Below, piece by piece: positions 62,586 through 64,000 of a DNA stretch of 64,000 nt (positions are counted from its first letter, which is position 1; every line of letters begins with the position of its first letter). A program made the translations under genes and the position numbers. A model generated the notes under the pieces. That model worked only from the letters and a program-made list of their open reading frames with translations. It was not told the origin of the DNA and did not search any database. The DNA comes from Acidobacteriota bacterium (lineage in GTDB: Bacteria > Acidobacteriota > Terriglobia > Terriglobales > Acidobacteriaceae): the NCBI GenBank assembly GCA_013289685.1, contig JABCZL010000003.1, positions 434,001 through 498,000 on the forward strand, read 5' to 3'.

Positions 62586-63104
62586 ATGAGCCGTGAACTC
62601 CATATCGTCGGTTTCAAGGTGGGCCGCGAGACCTACGGCGTGCCCATCACTTCGCTGCACGAGATCGTGCGGGTGCCGGAGATCACCGCCGTGCCGGACG
62701 CGCCCGACTATCTGGAGGGCGTGATCAACCTGCGCGGCAAGATCGTTTCGGTAATGGATTTGCGCAAGCGTTTCGGAGAAAAGCAGGCCACGCTGCGCAA
62801 ACAGAATCGCATCCTGGTGGTCGAGCATGCGGGCCGGCTGGCGGGCCTGATCGTGGATTCGGCCTCCGAAGTATTAAAGATTCCCGCGGACGCTGTGGAA
62901 GCTCCGCCGGCCGTGTTTCAGGAAGGCGGCCTGAACTGTGTGACCGGACTCGGCAAGGTCGCCGGACGCTTGGTGGTGCTGCTCGATATGAGCAAACTGC
63001 TGGCTCCAGGCAGCCTGCAAGTGAGCAGTGAGACGGCTGAAAAGAAAACAGCAGAAAAAAAGACGGCGCCCAAGGCTGAGGCGCGAGGCGCCGGGGCACG
63101 GTAG
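62586..63104 (+). CDS. cheW: CheW coupling protein
   Basis: This 172-aa CheW bridges receptors and the CheA kinase. It shows HIVGFKVGRETYGVPITSLHEIVR, the receptor-binding strand YLEGVINLRGKIVSVMDLRKRF and LAGLIVDSASEVLKI. The C-terminal 30 residues (ETAEKKTAEKKTAPKAEA) are a charged tail beyond the normal domain. The start is the ATG at 62586, directly after a 15-bp repeat array, with no Shine-Dalgarno sequence. It follows the MCP gene in the same direction. Confidence 0.93.
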   Translation: MSRELHIVGFKVGRETYGVPITSLHEIVRVPEITAVPDAPDYLEGVINLRGKIVSVMDLRKRFGEKQATLRKQNRILVVEHAGRLAGLIVDSASEVLKIPADAVEAPPAVFQEGGLNCVTGLGKVAGRLVVLLDMSKLLAPGSLQVSSETAEKKTAEKKTAPKAEARGAGAR

Positions 63105-63109
63105 AAGAT

Positions 63110-63245
63110 CAGTGGTTAGAAGATCAGTGGTTAGTGGTTAGTGATTAGTGGTTAGTGGCCGGGGGTTAGGGGTTAGGGAGTCGCGAATAAGTGGCGGTGG
63201 CATCAGTTTTCGTCACTAACCACTAGCCACTAATCACTAACCACA
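63110..63245 (+). repeat. Inverted pair of heptamer arrays between cheW and cheR
   Basis: Left array GTGGTTA-GTGGTTA-GTGATTA-GTGGTTA (63110-63158) and right array CACTAAC-CACTAGC-CACTAAT-CACTAAC (63213-63242), flanked by AGATCAGT and ACAGATCT. They can fold into a stem of about 37 bp. Confidence 0.88.
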
Positions 63246-63270
63246 GATCTGTGAAAGAACGAGAAAACGC

Positions 63271-64000
63271 ATGAGTACATCCGGAGCCGCACCTGCTCCC
63301 ATACTGACGGAAGCGGAATTGAAGCTGTTGCAGGCGCTCGTCTACCAGGAGTGCGGCATGCACTTCGACGAACGCCGCACGCACTTTCTCCAGGATCGGC
63401 TGCTGCGCCGGCTGAAGGAGTGCCGCGCCGACTCCTTCTATGCCTACTACCGGCTGCTGATCAGCCCGCAGGGCAAGGACGAACTGGCCAAGCTGCTGGA
63501 AAACCTCACGGTCAACGAGACCAGTTTCTTCCGCCACAAAGCGCAGCTCGACCTATTTCAGAAAACCGTGCTGGAAGAGTTGTTCAAGCACAAAAGTTCG
63601 CGGCGCGAATATTCGATCCGCATCTGGAGCGCGGGCTGTTCCACCGGACAGGAAGCCTACACCCTGGCCATGCTGGTCACCGACGCGCTGGCTTACTACT
63701 ACCTGCGCAATCCTCTGCCCATGGATTTGCCGCTGCCCAAGCCGCTGGTGCCACCACCGTGGCGCGTGGAAATTCTGGCCAGCGACATCGCCTATTCCGT
63801 CTTGCGTCACGGCCAGGAGGGCGCTTACAGCGAGAACCAGATGTCGATGGTCGATTACAGCTACCGCCTGCGCTACTTCGACAAGGTCGGCGACCGCTAT
63901 GCCATCAAAAAAGCGCTGAAGGAAATGGTGCACTTCGACTTTCACAATCTCAAAACCGAGTATTTGCCGCAACGCAACGACGTGATCTTCTGCCGCAACG
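63271..64000 (+). CDS. cheR: CheR protein-glutamate methyltransferase (partial, runs off the right edge)
   Basis: This is the 5' 243 codons of a CheR with no stop inside the window. The N-terminal helical domain has LLQALVYQECGMHFDERRTHFL, then VNETSFFRHKAQLDLF. The SAM motif is IRIWSAGCSTGQEAYTLAML (near residue 115), with LASDIAYSVLRHGQEGAYSE and HFDFHNL following. Unlike the CheR at 45414-46565, it has no Asn-Gly insert. It methylates receptor glutamates and is expected to serve the adjacent MCP. The start is the ATG at 63271. Confidence 0.95.
   Translation, partial: MSTSGAAPAPILTEAELKLLQALVYQECGMHFDERRTHFLQDRLLRRLKECRADSFYAYYRLLISPQGKDELAKLLENLTVNETSFFRHKAQLDLFQKTVLEELFKHKSSRREYSIRIWSAGCSTGQEAYTLAMLVTDALAYYYLRNPLPMDLPLPKPLVPPPWRVEILASDIAYSVLRHGQEGAYSENQMSMVDYSYRLRYFDKVGDRYAIKKALKEMVHFDFHNLKTEYLPQRNDVIFCRN

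Noticed and set aside
63110..63245. Possible CRISPR array
   Set aside because: The units are 7 bp with no spacers, and no cas gene is present.

Overview
The window is chromosomal DNA from a GC-rich bacterium (roughly 60% G+C by eye). It most resembles an Acidobacteriota genome of the Terriglobia (Koribacter-like) type. That placement is an inference from gene content: secreted SBBP/beta-propeller proteins, a Ser/Thr kinase fused to a PD40 propeller, a DUF6249 membrane protein, many two-component proteins, and many short palindromic and tandem repeats between genes. I recognise no rRNA, tRNA, CRISPR array, transposase or prophage. Every gene order seen is compatible with ordinary chromosome.

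Layout. 0-4.6 kb: glmU, an SDR oxidoreductase, a glutaredoxin-like protein and an acyl-CoA ligase. 4.8-21.1 kb: mostly exported or membrane proteins (beta-propellers, a PHB-depolymerase-like esterase, a sialidase-fold protein, an SBBP/DUF11 giant, a sedolisin), with an EVE protein, ThiO and an M20 dipeptidase among them. 21.6-28.2 kb: smc (TTG start), a ParDE-type toxin-antitoxin pair, purC, cvpA and a Fis-type HTH protein. 28.4-39.5 kb: scattered metabolic and hypothetical genes, including an aminotransferase, a 2-hydroxyacid dehydrogenase, a cytochrome c, a metallo-beta-lactamase-fold hydrolase and a truncated GH20-type gene. 39.6-42 kb: groES-groEL with a strong promoter and a CIRCE operator. 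43.3-45.3 kb: uvrB.

45.4-64 kb is a signalling region. It holds a reverse-strand set (PilZ-like protein, a hypothetical, a receiver/DHp protein lacking an ATPase domain, a CheR with Asn-Gly inserts), a four-helix-bundle gene, a kinase with a beta-propeller, and a caspase-fold candidate. These are followed by a translationally coupled histidine kinase - receiver - NtrC-type activator operon. Divergent from that operon is a chemosensory cluster (TonB-C protein, MCP, CheW, CheR) that runs off the right edge.

The most unusual aspect is the repeat load. At least five palindromic element families (called A-E here) and two classes of short tandem array (7-bp units, often in inverted pairs, and about 15-bp units whose sequence differs at every locus) fill the intergenic space. 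Several have entered protein-coding genes without breaking the frame: element A in smc, elements B and E in the aminotransferase, and 15-bp arrays in thiO and the large histidine kinase. Many genes also have a TAnAAT-like -10 box only 6-11 nt before the start codon, which suggests widespread leaderless mRNAs.
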